DNA of 38,539 bases from an uncultured Collinsella sp. (GCA_958433005.1 CAUAWV010000019.1:1-38539), one strand, 5' to 3'; numbered from the stretch's first letter, positions 15,657 through 23,968 are shown. Program-made: numbers and translations. The notes: generated by a model not told the origin, from the sequence alone.

Positions 15657-16676
15657 TTACAAAACGATGCCGTCCATGGAGTTGGCGACATTCTCGACCA
15701 GCCCGGCGCGCACGGCTTCGGCCGCCGCAAGCGTACCGTTTTTAACAGCTTCGACCGAGGTGGCGCCATGGCCGATCAGAACCACGCCGCGCAGGCCCAA
15801 AAGAATCGCGCCGCCCTTGGCGTCGCCAGAGAGCTTGGCCTTTATCTCACGCATCTGCTTTTTAATGAGCAGCGCGGCGATCTTGGTGCCAAGCGAAGAC
15901 ATAAAGACGCCCTTGAGCTCCTGCAACAAAAACTTGGCAGCGCCCTCGGTGGCCTTGAGCGCAATGTTGCCCGACATGCCGTCGGCGACCACGACGTCAA
16001 AATTGCCCGACGTAAGATCGGTGCCTTCGCAGTTACCCACAAAGCCGGGAACGGCGGCTTTCATGGCCGGGAAGCAGGCCTTGGTAAAGTTGGAGCCCTT
16101 CTCGTCCTCGGTGCCATTGGCAAGCAAGCCCACGCGAGGATGCTCGATGCCCAGGACAACGCGGGCATAAGCGCCACCCATCTGGGCAAAACGCACCATG
16201 TCGTCCACCTCGACATCGGGGTTGGCGCCCATGTCGCACAGCACCGTCAGGCCGCCGGCACGATTGGGCAGCGCATTGGTCAAACAGGGGCGCACCGGCT
16301 GCTTCTTGCCTTCGGCCATATATCTAAACGGTGTGACGTAGGCGGTCGCGGCAGCGGTCATGGCGCCGGTGGAGCCGGCGGAGAAAAACGCGTCCGCGTT
16401 GCCCTTTTTGATGGCGCGGCAGGCAAGCACGATCGAGGACTTGCGCTTGGTCATCACGGCGCGAATGGGATCGTCATCCATGGCGATAATGTCAGGGGCT
16501 TCCAGAGCCTCCACACGTGCATGGGCCGCGGCAAAGAGATTGACGATTTCGGCGGGACCGACTGCCAGGACCTCGATATCGGGATCGGCGGCAAGTGCAG
16601 CCTCGATACCATCGAGAACAACCTGAGGTTTCTCGTCTCCGCCCACAACGTCTACACAAACGCGAACGTTACTCAT
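15657..16676 (-). CDS. plsX: Phosphate acyltransferase PlsX
   Basis: PlsX converts acyl-ACP to acyl-phosphate, the acyl donor for PlsY in phospholipid synthesis. The 339-residue protein shows family blocks VCVDVVGGDEKPQVVLDG at the N-terminus, then MDDDPIRAVMTKRKSSIVLA, FFSAGSTGAMTAAA, LCDMGANPDV, GLLANGTEDEKGS and the late FDVVVADGMSGNIALKATEG. Start is ATG 16676, because AAGGAG lies 7 bases upstream; the in-frame ATG at 16682 is only one base from it. A terminator-like hairpin separates it from rpmF. In Bacillus plsX is also upstream of acp and rnc, under FapR. Confidence 0.96.
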   Translation of the reverse strand: MSNVRVCVDVVGGDEKPQVVLDGIEAALAADPDIEVLAVGPAEIVNLFAAAHARVEALEAPDIIAMDDDPIRAVMTKRKSSIVLACRAIKKGNADAFFSAGSTGAMTAAATAYVTPFRYMAEGKKQPVRPCLTNALPNRAGGLTVLCDMGANPDVEVDDMVRFAQMGGAYARVVLGIEHPRVGLLANGTEDEKGSNFTKACFPAMKAAVPGFVGNCEGTDLTSGNFDVVVADGMSGNIALKATEGAAKFLLQELKGVFMSSLGTKIAALLIKKQMREIKAKLSGDAKGGAILLGLRGVVLIGHGATSVEAVKNGTLAAAEAVRAGLVENVANSMDGIVL

Positions 16677-16691
16677 ATACATACTCCTTAT

Positions 16692-16723
16692 ACAAAAATG
16701 GCCGACTCATTGAGCCGGCCATT
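16692..16723 (-). terminator. Terminator or attenuator between rpmF and plsX
   Basis: On the minus strand a 12-bp stem (AATGGCCGGCTC with GAGTCGGCCATT, one G-T pair) with a 3-base loop is followed by TTTTTGT. The plsX ribosome-binding site AAGGAG follows only 2 bases later. It looks like a true intrinsic terminator, so either plsX depends on read-through or the hairpin tunes its expression relative to rpmF. Confidence 0.75.
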
Positions 16724-16763
16724 GTGGTTCCATTTGGAACGGCATCGCATCCAGAGTATACCG

Positions 16764-16943
16764 TTACTCGGTAACGATAACCTCGCGGTCCTTGTAGAAA
16801 CCGCAGCTGGGGCACACGTGGTGCGGAAGCTTGACAGCGCCGCAACGGGGGCACGTGGACTGAGCCGCAGCCGAGATCTTCATGTTGGCGGAACGACGGG
16901 TGTGAGTGCGGATACGACCCTGCTTTTGTTTAGGTACGGGCAT
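16764..16943 (-). CDS. rpmF: 50S ribosomal protein L32 (zinc-binding form)
   Basis: Translation of the minus strand gives a 59-residue protein beginning MPVPKQKQGRIRTHTRRSAN and ending CGFYKDREVIVTE, the classical L32. Four cysteines, CPRC (31-34) and CPSC (44-47), form the zinc ribbon, so this is the zinc-dependent version. AAGGAAGG lies 5 bases before the ATG. It follows the yceD-like gene, the normal partner of rpmF in many bacteria, and is closed by a terminator-like hairpin before plsX. Confidence 0.96.
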   Translation of the reverse strand: MPVPKQKQGRIRTHTRRSANMKISAAAQSTCPRCGAVKLPHHVCPSCGFYKDREVIVTE

Positions 16944-17007
16944 AGTGACCTTCCTTATGAACTATCCAGTGTGGCGATTACGCGCAAGTAGCGATACTAC
17001 CACAGTT

Positions 17008-17562
17008 TTACTCGTCGAGCTTGAGATTCTTCAATGCTGCAAATGGATTTTCCGTGGCAGCGGCCCATTCTGCCTCTGCCTGGGCGGCGCAATCGCATTG
17101 CTCGACGTTGAGATTGCAACCGCAAGTGGGACACAGACCGCGGCAATCGGGCTTGCAGAGCACCACAAACGGCGTGTCCATAACGACCGCGTCATTGATG
17201 GGCTCACCCAGATCGACGATGCGGTCCTCACCCAGGAGCTCGTAGCCGTCCTCGTAGGCCTCGGGATCCTCGGGCTCCTCAAAGAGGTAGAACTCCTCGA
17301 TCTCGCCGGCGATATCAAACGAGGCGGGCTCCAGGCAACGGTCGCACTCGCCGGTGGCGTGCGCGCGGACCATGCCCGTGAGCAAGACACCGGTACCGGC
17401 ATTGGTAAAGACAACGTCGTAGTCGATGCCGTCCTGTAGCTGGTACTCCTTCTCGCCCACCATGTAGGTGGCGACATCGACCTTACCGGTCAGCGGATAC
17501 GAATCACCAGGAAACTCGAGCTGCTCGGAAAGATTGACGGTAACGCTCGGGAACTCAGCCAT
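17008..17562 (-). CDS. YceD/DUF177 family protein
   Basis: The 184-residue protein is of the DUF177 (YceD) family, known to be genetically tied to rpmF and implicated in 23S rRNA or 50S subunit accumulation. It carries CDRC (73-76) in an ATGECDRCLEPA block and a second cysteine group CKPDCRGLCPTCG (136-148) followed by CDC, likely a zinc site. The middle part is very acidic (YLFEEPEDPEAYEDGYELL). Start ATG 17562 shares a base with the stop of the upstream gene (TAATG), so translation is coupled. A longer frame to 17613 would overlap the upstream gene. rpmF follows 64 bp later. Confidence 0.92.
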   Translation of the reverse strand: MAEFPSVTVNLSEQLEFPGDSYPLTGKVDVATYMVGEKEYQLQDGIDYDVVFTNAGTGVLLTGMVRAHATGECDRCLEPASFDIAGEIEEFYLFEEPEDPEAYEDGYELLGEDRIVDLGEPINDAVVMDTPFVVLCKPDCRGLCPTCGCNLNVEQCDCAAQAEAEWAAATENPFAALKNLKLDE

Positions 17563-18059
17563 TACCACTGACCATTCTGTTGGGCGGCACCCTCGTTGAG
17601 CTGCTGACGGCAACGGGTAACGGTGCCGGTCAGGCTCTTGAGGTTCTCCTCCAGGTGCGTAAAGACCTGCTCCGCGTAGTCCTCGGCAGCATAACGCGTC
17701 TCGCGCTCGTACTGCTGGGCACGATCGCGGATGTCGTCGGCCTGCTGCTGTGCTAAGCGGACGATCTCCTGCTCACCGGCAATGGTGAGGGCCTGCTGCT
17801 GAGCGTCGGCGATGATGGAATCGGCCTGAGCGGCGGCGGAAGCCATAAGCTCCTCGCGCTCCTTAAGGATACGGCGGGACTTCTGCCACTCCTCGGGATA
17901 GCTCATGCGGATCTCGTCGAGGATGTTGAAGAACACGTCGGCGTCGATGACCTTGAACTGAGCGTTCTTGCCGAAAGGCGGCTTGGCTTCCTCGATCAGC
18001 CCTTCGAGCTCATCGACCAAGCTGACGATCCTATCGCCAGGAAAATTCTCGCCCGGCAT
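17562..18059 (-). CDS. DivIVA-like coiled-coil protein, SepIVA-like
   Basis: This 165-residue protein starts MPGENFPGDRIVSLVDELEGLIEEAKPP, then a short VIDADVFFNILDEIRMSYPEEWQKSRRIL segment and a long Ala/Gln/Glu-rich coiled coil (about 65-145). The arrangement resembles the small DivIVA-domain proteins of Actinomycetota. In Mycobacterium the division protein SepIVA is encoded just upstream of a DUF177 gene and rnc, and here too it precedes yceD; the name is by synteny and overall shape. ATG 18059 is chosen for AAAGGAG 5 bases upstream rather than the ATG at 18083. A role in septum or polar growth is inferred. Confidence 0.7.
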   Translation of the reverse strand: MPGENFPGDRIVSLVDELEGLIEEAKPPFGKNAQFKVIDADVFFNILDEIRMSYPEEWQKSRRILKEREELMASAAAQADSIIADAQQQALTIAGEQEIVRLAQQQADDIRDRAQQYERETRYAAEDYAEQVFTHLEENLKSLTGTVTRCRQQLNEGAAQQNGQW

Positions 18060-18127
18060 CCGGTCTCCTTTCATAGGTAACATATCATCGTGCTAGTTTA
18101 CCACATGCCACCAGGCAATAAAAAACG

Positions 18128-18625
18128 TCACGAAAAGCGATGCCTGAGCGCTTCGACCACGTTGGGCGGGACAAACGTCGATACATCGCTGCCGAGTGAG
18201 GCGATCTGGCGAACGACCGAGCTCGAGATATAGCCGTACTGCGGCGCACTCATGACAAAGATGGACTCCAGCTCGTTATCCAAGCGATAGTTGAGATCTG
18301 CCTGCTGCAGCTCGTACTCAAAGTCGGTCATGGCGCGCAGGCCCTTGACCACGGCCCCCGCCCCCTGCTCGCGAGCGAAGTCGACCAAGAGGCCGGTAAA
18401 GGGCAGGACCTCGACGCCGTCGATATCACCGAGCGCCTCGCGGGCCAGCGCCACGCGCTCATCGAGCATAAACGTGGTACCCACACCGTTTTTACCCTGC
18501 GACTCGGCAACAGCGACGATCACACTGGGAAAGATGCGGCGGGCGCGGCGGATGACGTCGATATGGCCAAACGTGATGGGATCGAAGGTGCCCGGGACGA
18601 TCACGCGGTTGATGGTGTCATTCAT
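18128..18625 (-). CDS. coaD: Phosphopantetheine adenylyltransferase
   Basis: CoaD joins ATP and 4'-phosphopantetheine to give dephospho-CoA, the penultimate step of coenzyme A synthesis. The 165-residue product has the nucleotidyltransferase motif PGTFDPITFGHIDVI (TFGH at 18-21), the substrate region GLLVDFAREQGAGAVVKGLR and the C-terminal ISSSVVRQIASLG loop. The length is standard. AGGAGG lies 5-6 bases before ATG 18625. The first 8 bases overlap the end of rsmD (ATGAATGA), giving coupled translation. The rsmD-coaD pairing is common in bacteria. Confidence 0.96.
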   Translation of the reverse strand: MNDTINRVIVPGTFDPITFGHIDVIRRARRIFPSVIVAVAESQGKNGVGTTFMLDERVALAREALGDIDGVEVLPFTGLLVDFAREQGAGAVVKGLRAMTDFEYELQQADLNYRLDNELESIFVMSAPQYGYISSSVVRQIASLGSDVSTFVPPNVVEALRHRFS

Positions 18626-19274
18626 GGTCGTCCTCCTGAAACGTCGTGGCATCGTTGTTGTGAGCATCGGTGCCAGCGCAATCTTCCTCACCATCGTCAT
18701 CGCCGACCCAACGAAGCAGGTCGACCGAGGTAATGCCGTAGCGCTTCTCGCGCACGATCTCAAAGCCTGCCGGATGCGCGCCCGCATCGGCGGCGGCATG
18801 CTCAAACAGGGCATAAGCGCCAGGTGCAAGCAGACCCTGCTGAGCCAGGTTCTGCAGCAGTATCTCGACCGGCTCGGCACCAAAAGCATAGGGCGGGTCG
18901 AGCAGGACCAGATCAAAGGGGCCGCCCGGCACACGACCGCGCGAGGCGCTCGCCAGCATGTCGCCCGTTACCACGCGCCAACGCGCACGGTCACGACAGA
19001 GCGACTCGATATTCTTGGTAATGAGCCGCGCGGCATTCCGATCGATCTCGAACGTCGTGAGCGAGCGGGCGCCACGTGAGAGTATCTCTAACCCTAAGGC
19101 GCCGGAGCCGCCAAAGGCGTCCAGCACGCGGACCTCGTCCAGATCGAAGTCAAATGCCGACATGACCATAGATGCGCATGCCTCGCGCACACGATCGGTC
19201 GTGGGGCGGGTGACATCGCGACCACGGGGCTCCTCGATCTTACGACCGCGCCATTCGCCGCCGATGATTCTCAT
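18618..19274 (-). CDS. rsmD: 16S rRNA (guanine-N2)-methyltransferase RsmD
   Basis: RsmD methylates G966 (E. coli numbering) of 16S rRNA. The 218-residue product starts MRIIGGEWRGRKIEEP with RPTTDRVREA, as in the family. It carries the AdoMet-binding VLDAFGGSGALGLEILSRGA (50-69), FEIDRNA, and the catalytic DPPY at 126-129. The C-terminal 30 residues are acidic and family-free (DDDGEEDCAGTDAHNND), a lineage-specific tail. The ATG overlaps the recG stop by 4 bases (ATGA) and the stop overlaps coaD, so three genes are linked without gaps. Confidence 0.95.
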   Translation of the reverse strand: MRIIGGEWRGRKIEEPRGRDVTRPTTDRVREACASMVMSAFDFDLDEVRVLDAFGGSGALGLEILSRGARSLTTFEIDRNAARLITKNIESLCRDRARWRVVTGDMLASASRGRVPGGPFDLVLLDPPYAFGAEPVEILLQNLAQQGLLAPGAYALFEHAAADAGAHPAGFEIVREKRYGITSVDLLRWVGDDDGEEDCAGTDAHNNDATTFQEDDHE

Positions 19275-21448
19275 CCTCCGCTGACCTCCTTAAAAATGTG
19301 TCGATATCGCATGGCGACCGCATCGCGCAGGGGGCGCGTCGCCACGGAGTCAAGGTTGCAAGCATACCGCAAGAGCTCGACCGCGTCCAAATGGGCCCAC
19401 TCGATCAGCTCCTCGTCGGCATCCAGGTCGACAAAGCGCAGAGTCACACCGCCATGCTGGCGGTACCCCAGGATTTCGCCCTCGTGGCGCAGACGAAGGT
19501 CCATCTGGGCGAGCGTAAAGCCGTCCGAGGTCTTTTCGAGCGACTGGAGACGGTCTTGCGCCGCCGAAGCGCCGCCGTTGCCCTTGGAGTGCGTCATGAC
19601 CAGGCAGGTGCCCGACACGCTGCCGCGGCCCACGCGGCCGCGCAGCTGGTGCAGGGCCGCCAAGCCAAAGCGCTCACCGTTCTCGATAACCATGACGGTG
19701 GCGTTGGGCACGTCGACGCCCACCTCGACCACCGTGGTCGAAACGAGCACGTCGATCTCGCCGCGCTTGAAGGCGTCGATCACGCGATCCTTCTCCCCCG
19801 CCGGCATGCGGCCGTGAAGACGCTCGATGGTAAGCCCCGGCAACGCCAGGCGTAGGCGGTCGAGCTCGGTTGCCGTATCGTGCAGCGGCACGGGCACGGT
19901 TACGCGACCCTCGTCGTCACGGACGATACCGGGCACATCCTCAAGCTCATCGGCCGAGTCGCTCGGCTCCACGAGCGGGCAAATCACGTAGGCCTGCTGA
20001 CCCTTTTCATGCGCCTCGCGGATGGCGTCATAGGCAAGGTCGCGGCTCGACTCGGTAAGCACGCGTGTCGTCACGCCAGCGCCAGGGACGGGCCGATGGC
20101 GGATGATGCTCGTGTCCAGATCGCCGTAGACCGAAAGCGCCAGCGTACGTGGGATGGGCGTTGCCGTCATAACGAGCAGATCGGCACCAGGGCCCTTCGC
20201 ACGCAGGGCGTTGCGTTGGCCGACGCCAAACCGGTGCTGCTCATCGATGACCACGAGCGACAGATGCTTAAACGCCACGTTATCCGAAAGCACCGCGTGG
20301 GTGCCAAAGAGGACATCGAGCTCGCCCGATTCCAGCTGGGCATGGATCCGCTCGCGCTCGGCCGCCGGCGTGGCGCCCGTCAGGAGCGCCCAGGTCATGC
20401 CAGCCTGCAAGAGCAAGGGGCCGGTCTTATCGGCATATTGACGCGCCAGCACGCCCGTGGGCGCCATAACGCAGGCCTGCGTGCCGCTATCGGCAGCCAC
20501 AGCCAGCGCGCAGGCGGCAACGGCGGTCTTACCGGTACCGACATCGCCCAGCAGCAGGCGGTTCATCACGCGCCCGCCATCGCACATATCGCGCAGGATA
20601 TCTTGGAACGCGGCCTCCTGCTCGTCGCTCAGCGAAAACGGCAGGGCCTGCTTAAGCGCGGCCAGGTGCTCGCCCGCGGCGTGGGCGTAGGGCACCACAT
20701 CGACCAGGCTGCCGTCGTTGCGCAGGCGCAGCGCCAGCTGCAGGTAGAGAAACTCCTCGTAGGCAAGACGCCGGCGTGCGATGTCGCGCTCAGCCATGCT
20801 CGAGGGAAAGTGGATCGATCGAAGCGCACGAGCATTGCTCATCAGGCGACGCTTAACGCGTAAGCGTGCCGGAATGGGATCAAAGGGATTGCCGACGACC
20901 TCGAGCGCGCCGCTTACGATGCGGCGCATCCACGCCTGGCTCACGCCATCACTGACGTAATGGACCGGCAGGATAGTGCCCGCAGCACGCCCGTCATCAA
21001 GCTTTTCAAAGTGCGGCGAGGCCATCTGCTTAAAACCGTAGGCAAACTCGACCTTGCCCATCACGGCCAGGCGGTCGCCCTGCTTAAGCTGCTGGGCAAT
21101 CCAAGGCTGACGGAAAAAGGCGACCTGCAGCACGCCCGTCTCGTCAACGAGTGAGACCTCGGTCACCTGCATGCGCGGACGCGGCTTCTTTTGAACGATA
21201 CGGTCGACCGTGGCGATGATGGTGCACACGGTACCGATGGGCGCCATCTCGATGGACCAGGAGCGCGTAAAGTCCAGGTATCGATGAGGGATATGGAGAA
21301 GGAGGTCCCCCACCGTCCGAATTCCCAGACGGCGAAGGGCCTCCTCACGTTTACCCGAAACATATTTGAGTCGCGCGATATCCTCGTCGAGCGCATTGCT
21401 CTGGGCAAAGCGATCCGAGACGCGCGGCACGGAGCAGAGCTCGGACAT
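19271..21448 (-). CDS. recG: ATP-dependent DNA helicase RecG
   Basis: RecG remodels stalled replication forks and branched DNA. The 725-residue protein has an N-terminal wedge/OB domain (about 60-190, with IPHRYLDF) and a helicase core with motif I GDVGTGKT (301-308; the usual Ser is Thr), motif II DEQH (402-405) in DEQHRFGVGQR, motif III TATPIPRTLA (about 428-437), and motifs V-VI STTVVEVGVDVPNA and QLRGRVGRG. The C-terminal segment DLRLRHEGEILGYRQHG is also typical. Start ATG 21448 lies 10 bp after the fakA-like stop with only a weak GAGTAGG upstream; a later start is possible. The gene position between fakA-like and downstream genes matches the Bacillus yloV-recG neighbourhood. Confidence 0.95.
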   Translation of the reverse strand: MSELCSVPRVSDRFAQSNALDEDIARLKYVSGKREEALRRLGIRTVGDLLLHIPHRYLDFTRSWSIEMAPIGTVCTIIATVDRIVQKKPRPRMQVTEVSLVDETGVLQVAFFRQPWIAQQLKQGDRLAVMGKVEFAYGFKQMASPHFEKLDDGRAAGTILPVHYVSDGVSQAWMRRIVSGALEVVGNPFDPIPARLRVKRRLMSNARALRSIHFPSSMAERDIARRRLAYEEFLYLQLALRLRNDGSLVDVVPYAHAAGEHLAALKQALPFSLSDEQEAAFQDILRDMCDGGRVMNRLLLGDVGTGKTAVAACALAVAADSGTQACVMAPTGVLARQYADKTGPLLLQAGMTWALLTGATPAAERERIHAQLESGELDVLFGTHAVLSDNVAFKHLSLVVIDEQHRFGVGQRNALRAKGPGADLLVMTATPIPRTLALSVYGDLDTSIIRHRPVPGAGVTTRVLTESSRDLAYDAIREAHEKGQQAYVICPLVEPSDSADELEDVPGIVRDDEGRVTVPVPLHDTATELDRLRLALPGLTIERLHGRMPAGEKDRVIDAFKRGEIDVLVSTTVVEVGVDVPNATVMVIENGERFGLAALHQLRGRVGRGSVSGTCLVMTHSKGNGGASAAQDRLQSLEKTSDGFTLAQMDLRLRHEGEILGYRQHGGVTLRFVDLDADEELIEWAHLDAVELLRYACNLDSVATRPLRDAVAMRYRHIFKEVSGG

Positions 21449-21458
21449 GGGCAGATGC

Positions 21459-23120
21459 CTACTCGATCGAGAAGATCACGGGATAGAGCGGCTGCTCGCC
21501 ACGATGGGCGTCGATCTCCAGGTCGGGCTGAGCCTCCTCGATAGCGTCGACGATCTCCTGGAAGGCCTCGTCGGACAGCTCCTCGCCGGCCAGAATCGTC
21601 AGCGCGTCGCCCTCCTCTTCCTCCTGCATGCGGTTGATGCAATCGAGCGTGACCTGCTTCACGTCGGAGCCGACCACATCGATGGAGCCGGCAATGATGC
21701 CCATGACGTCACCGGAGTGAATTGGCGAACCGTCGGAGGCGCTGGAGTCGCGCACGGCGCGGGTGACCTCGCCATCGCGGACCTCGCTGATGGCGTCGAC
21801 CATAGCGGCGACGGCATCCTCGAGCTCGGAATCGGGCAGGACCGCGAACAGCGCGGAGAAGGCCTGCGGAACGGTCTTGGTAGGAACGACGGCGACCTTC
21901 TTGTCGGTGCAGGCTGAGGCAGCGGCCTCAGCGGCCATGCGGATGTTGCCGTTGTTGGGCAGGATGATGACCGAGGTCGCGTTGACCTGGTCAACAGCAC
22001 CCAGCAGGTCTGCAGTCGAGGGGTTCATGGTCTGACCACCCGACACGATCACGTCGACGCCGAGGGACTTGAGGATGTCGGCCTCGCCGGAACCGGCGGC
22101 AACGGCGACAAAGCCCAGGGCCTTCGCGGGCTCGGCGGCCTTCTCCTGATCCTCGTGGATCTTGGCGGTACGGTCGTGGGCCTCCATCTCCATATTATGG
22201 ATAAAGACCTCATAGATCTGACCAAGCTGCAGCATGTGCTCGAGCACCAGGTTGGGGGTGTTGGAGTGCACGTGGATCTTGTAATCGGGGTAGGCGCCCA
22301 CGAGTAGCTCACAGTCGCCCATGGAACCCAGGAACTTAAGGCACTCATCCTCGTCAAACGGGGCGTCGGCCTTAAAGAGGAACTCGTTGCAGTAGCGGAA
22401 CTCCGAGCCCTCCCAATCGTCGTTGGCCTCGATCTCAACGCGGCCAAGAGCGGCATCGCGTGCAGAGCCAGCGGAATCGAACGTAGCGGAGAAATCCTCG
22501 ACAACGGTGCTGCGACCAAGTGCTGCAGCCACAAAGTTCTCCAGGAAGATGGCAAAGCCGAAGGCGCCGGAGTCGACCACGCCGTTCTCTTTGAGGACGG
22601 GCAGCAGGTCGGGCGTGCGTGCGACGGACTGGTAGGCCTCGACGACGATAGCGTCGAGCGCATCCTCGGCCGAGAACTTCTTCTTTTCGCACTCGTCGGC
22701 CTTGGTCGAGACATCGCGCAGCACCGTGAGGATCGTGCCCTCGATGGGCTTGCGGACGGCCTGGAAGGCCACCTTGACGGCACGACGGAAGGCGAAGGCG
22801 ATGTTGGCGGACGTAATGGGCTCGTCGGCGGAGACAAGGCCCTCGGCCACGCCGCGCAGGATCTGCGAGGTAATGACGCCGGAGTTACCGCGGGCGCCCA
22901 TCAGGGAGCCGTGGGTGATGGCGCCGGCAATGGCCTCCATGTCGGCATCGGCGGGAAGGGCGGAGAGCTCCTTGGTCACCGAGGCGAGCGTGAGCGACAT
23001 GTTGGTGCCGGTGTCGCCGTCGGGCACGGGGAAGACGTTGAGCTTGTTGATCTCCTCGGCCTTGTCGGAAACGGCAGCCGCAGCGATCGGAAAACAGGTG
23101 CGAATGGTCTTTGCAATCAT
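21459..23120 (-). CDS. DAK2-domain fatty acid kinase FakA/YloV-like
   Basis: The 553-residue protein is of the FakA (YloV) family, the kinase that phosphorylates free fatty acids bound to FakB. The N-terminal DhaL-type ATP-binding domain has NKLNVFPVPDGDTGTNM (25-41) and HGSLMGARGNSGVITSQILRG. A central domain follows (DCELLVGAYPDYKIHVHSNTP) and then a C-terminal domain with SGGQTMNPSTADLL and VIILPNNGNI. Order and length match the family. It is directly downstream of an Asp23 gene (27 bp) and upstream of recG, the same context as Bacillus yloU-yloV. No fakB gene is in the window, so the substrate protein must be elsewhere. Start is ATG 23120. Confidence 0.9.
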   Translation of the reverse strand: MIAKTIRTCFPIAAAAVSDKAEEINKLNVFPVPDGDTGTNMSLTLASVTKELSALPADADMEAIAGAITHGSLMGARGNSGVITSQILRGVAEGLVSADEPITSANIAFAFRRAVKVAFQAVRKPIEGTILTVLRDVSTKADECEKKKFSAEDALDAIVVEAYQSVARTPDLLPVLKENGVVDSGAFGFAIFLENFVAAALGRSTVVEDFSATFDSAGSARDAALGRVEIEANDDWEGSEFRYCNEFLFKADAPFDEDECLKFLGSMGDCELLVGAYPDYKIHVHSNTPNLVLEHMLQLGQIYEVFIHNMEMEAHDRTAKIHEDQEKAAEPAKALGFVAVAAGSGEADILKSLGVDVIVSGGQTMNPSTADLLGAVDQVNATSVIILPNNGNIRMAAEAAASACTDKKVAVVPTKTVPQAFSALFAVLPDSELEDAVAAMVDAISEVRDGEVTRAVRDSSASDGSPIHSGDVMGIIAGSIDVVGSDVKQVTLDCINRMQEEEEGDALTILAGEELSDEAFQEIVDAIEEAQPDLEIDAHRGEQPLYPVIFSIE

Positions 23121-23147
23121 GGGTATTTGAATCTCCGTTTTCGGATG

Positions 23148-23504
23148 CTAGTTCAGACGGCTCTTGAGCGCGTCGATATGGATGCCGATCTTAAGGCTGG
23201 CGGGATCGATCTGGGCGATCTCCTGCAGGGTGAAGGCAACGGAGCTCGAAAGATTGTGGCAGACGGACTTCATGTTGACGCCGTTCTCGAGCACGACGTG
23301 AAGATCGACCGTAAGGCCGTTCTCGTCGGCGGAGACAAGCACGCCCTTGCGGAGGCGCTGACCGGCAAGCAGGCGCACGCTCTCGGCGCCTTGGAGCTGC
23401 TCAGCCATACCGACAACGCCATAGCACGTCATCGCGGCATAACCGGCAATATCGGCAATAACGTCGTTCGAGACGCTCAGGCTGCCGTTAATGGTCTCAG
23501 ACAC
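23148..23504 (-). CDS. Asp23/Gls24 (YloU) family envelope stress protein
   Basis: This 118-residue protein shows the Asp23/Gls24 fold pattern: NGSLSVSNDVIADIAGYAAMTCYGVVGMA, GVLVSADENGLTVDLHVVLENGVNMKSVC and a final amphipathic helix. Members form cytoplasmic or membrane-linked assemblies related to cell-envelope homeostasis. A GTG at 23504 is used because AAGGAG precedes it by 6 bases (frame open to 23537 without a better signal). It leads the large transcription unit; a small hairpin (GGTGC/GCACC) lies in the leader. Its constant neighbour is the DAK2 kinase gene. Confidence 0.88.
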   Translation of the reverse strand: MSETINGSLSVSNDVIADIAGYAAMTCYGVVGMAEQLQGAESVRLLAGQRLRKGVLVSADENGLTVDLHVVLENGVNMKSVCHNLSSSVAFTLQEIAQIDPASLKIGIHIDALKSRLN

Positions 23505-23660
23505 AAGAATCTCCTTATCTGGTGCTCGCGGCACCATGTCGTGGGAGCAATCATTACAATATTTTACAACGACCGCGCCATGTTGAGGTGGTGGGTCGTG
23601 GGATTACATCCTCGACACGAAATGTTGATATGGCAACGTTCACGTCAGGCGATCGCGGTA

Positions 23661-23692
23661 TGAAAAAACCCGCCGCATAAGCGACGGGTTTT
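23661..23692 (-). terminator. Terminator after the tRNA-Asn pair
   Basis: On the minus strand a 12-bp stem (AAAACCCGTCGC with GCGGCGGGTTTT, one mismatch), 4-base loop, then TTTTTTCA. It lies 7 bases beyond the 3' CCA of the second tRNA and separates the tRNA unit from asp23. Confidence 0.85.
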
Positions 23693-23698
23693 ACAACC

Positions 23699-23773
23699 TG
23701 GCTCCCCGGGTAGGACTCGAACCTACAACAGCGCGGTTAACAGCCGCGTGCTCTACCATTGAGCTACCGAGGA
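23699..23773 (-). tRNA. tRNA-Asn (GTT), copy 2
   Basis: The minus strand folds as a 75-nt tRNA including an encoded CCA: acceptor TCCTCGG pairs with CCGGGGA, D arm GCTC/GAGC, anticodon stem CGCGG/CCGCG with loop CTGTTAA (anticodon GTT, Asn), and T arm GTAGG-TTCGAGT-CCTAC. It is identical to the copy at 23808-23882, repeated at a distance of 109 bp. Confidence 0.97.
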
Positions 23774-23780
23774 ATTTAAA

Positions 23781-23798
23781 AGCCCAGCGGATTGGGCT
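23781..23798 (-). terminator. Small hairpin between the two tRNA-Asn genes
   Basis: AGCCCA and TGGGCT form a 6-bp stem with a 6-base loop, followed on the minus strand by TTTAAAT. It may be a weak terminator or a processing signal separating the two tRNAs in one precursor. Confidence 0.4.
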
Positions 23799-23807
23799 GA
23801 GAAATTC

Positions 23808-23882
23808 TGGCTCCCCGGGTAGGACTCGAACCTACAACAGCGCGGTTAACAGCCGCGTGCTCTACCATTGAGCTACCGAGGA
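23808..23882 (-). tRNA. tRNA-Asn (GTT), copy 1
   Basis: A 75-nt cloverleaf with encoded CCA, anticodon GTT in the loop CTGTTAA and all arms perfectly paired apart from one G-T in the acceptor. It is identical to the copy at 23699-23773. It lies nearest the promoter at 23913-23940, so both copies are probably co-transcribed. Confidence 0.97.
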
Positions 23883-23912
23883 ATAGGTGCGTGCTCTCAA
23901 GCAACGAAGTTT

Positions 23913-23940
23913 ATTATACGGACGAATCAGCTCAGGGCAA
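23913..23940 (-). promoter_or_regulatory. Promoter of the tRNA-Asn pair
   Basis: On the minus strand a consensus -10 TATAAT (23918-23913) is preceded at 16 bp by TTGCCC (23940-23935). Directly upstream is an A/T-rich stretch (23941-23960) in the position of an UP element. The -10 lies 31-36 bases before the first tRNA. Confidence 0.75.
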
Positions 23941-23968
23941 GAACTTTTTTAAGAATTTTTCTCCGCCT

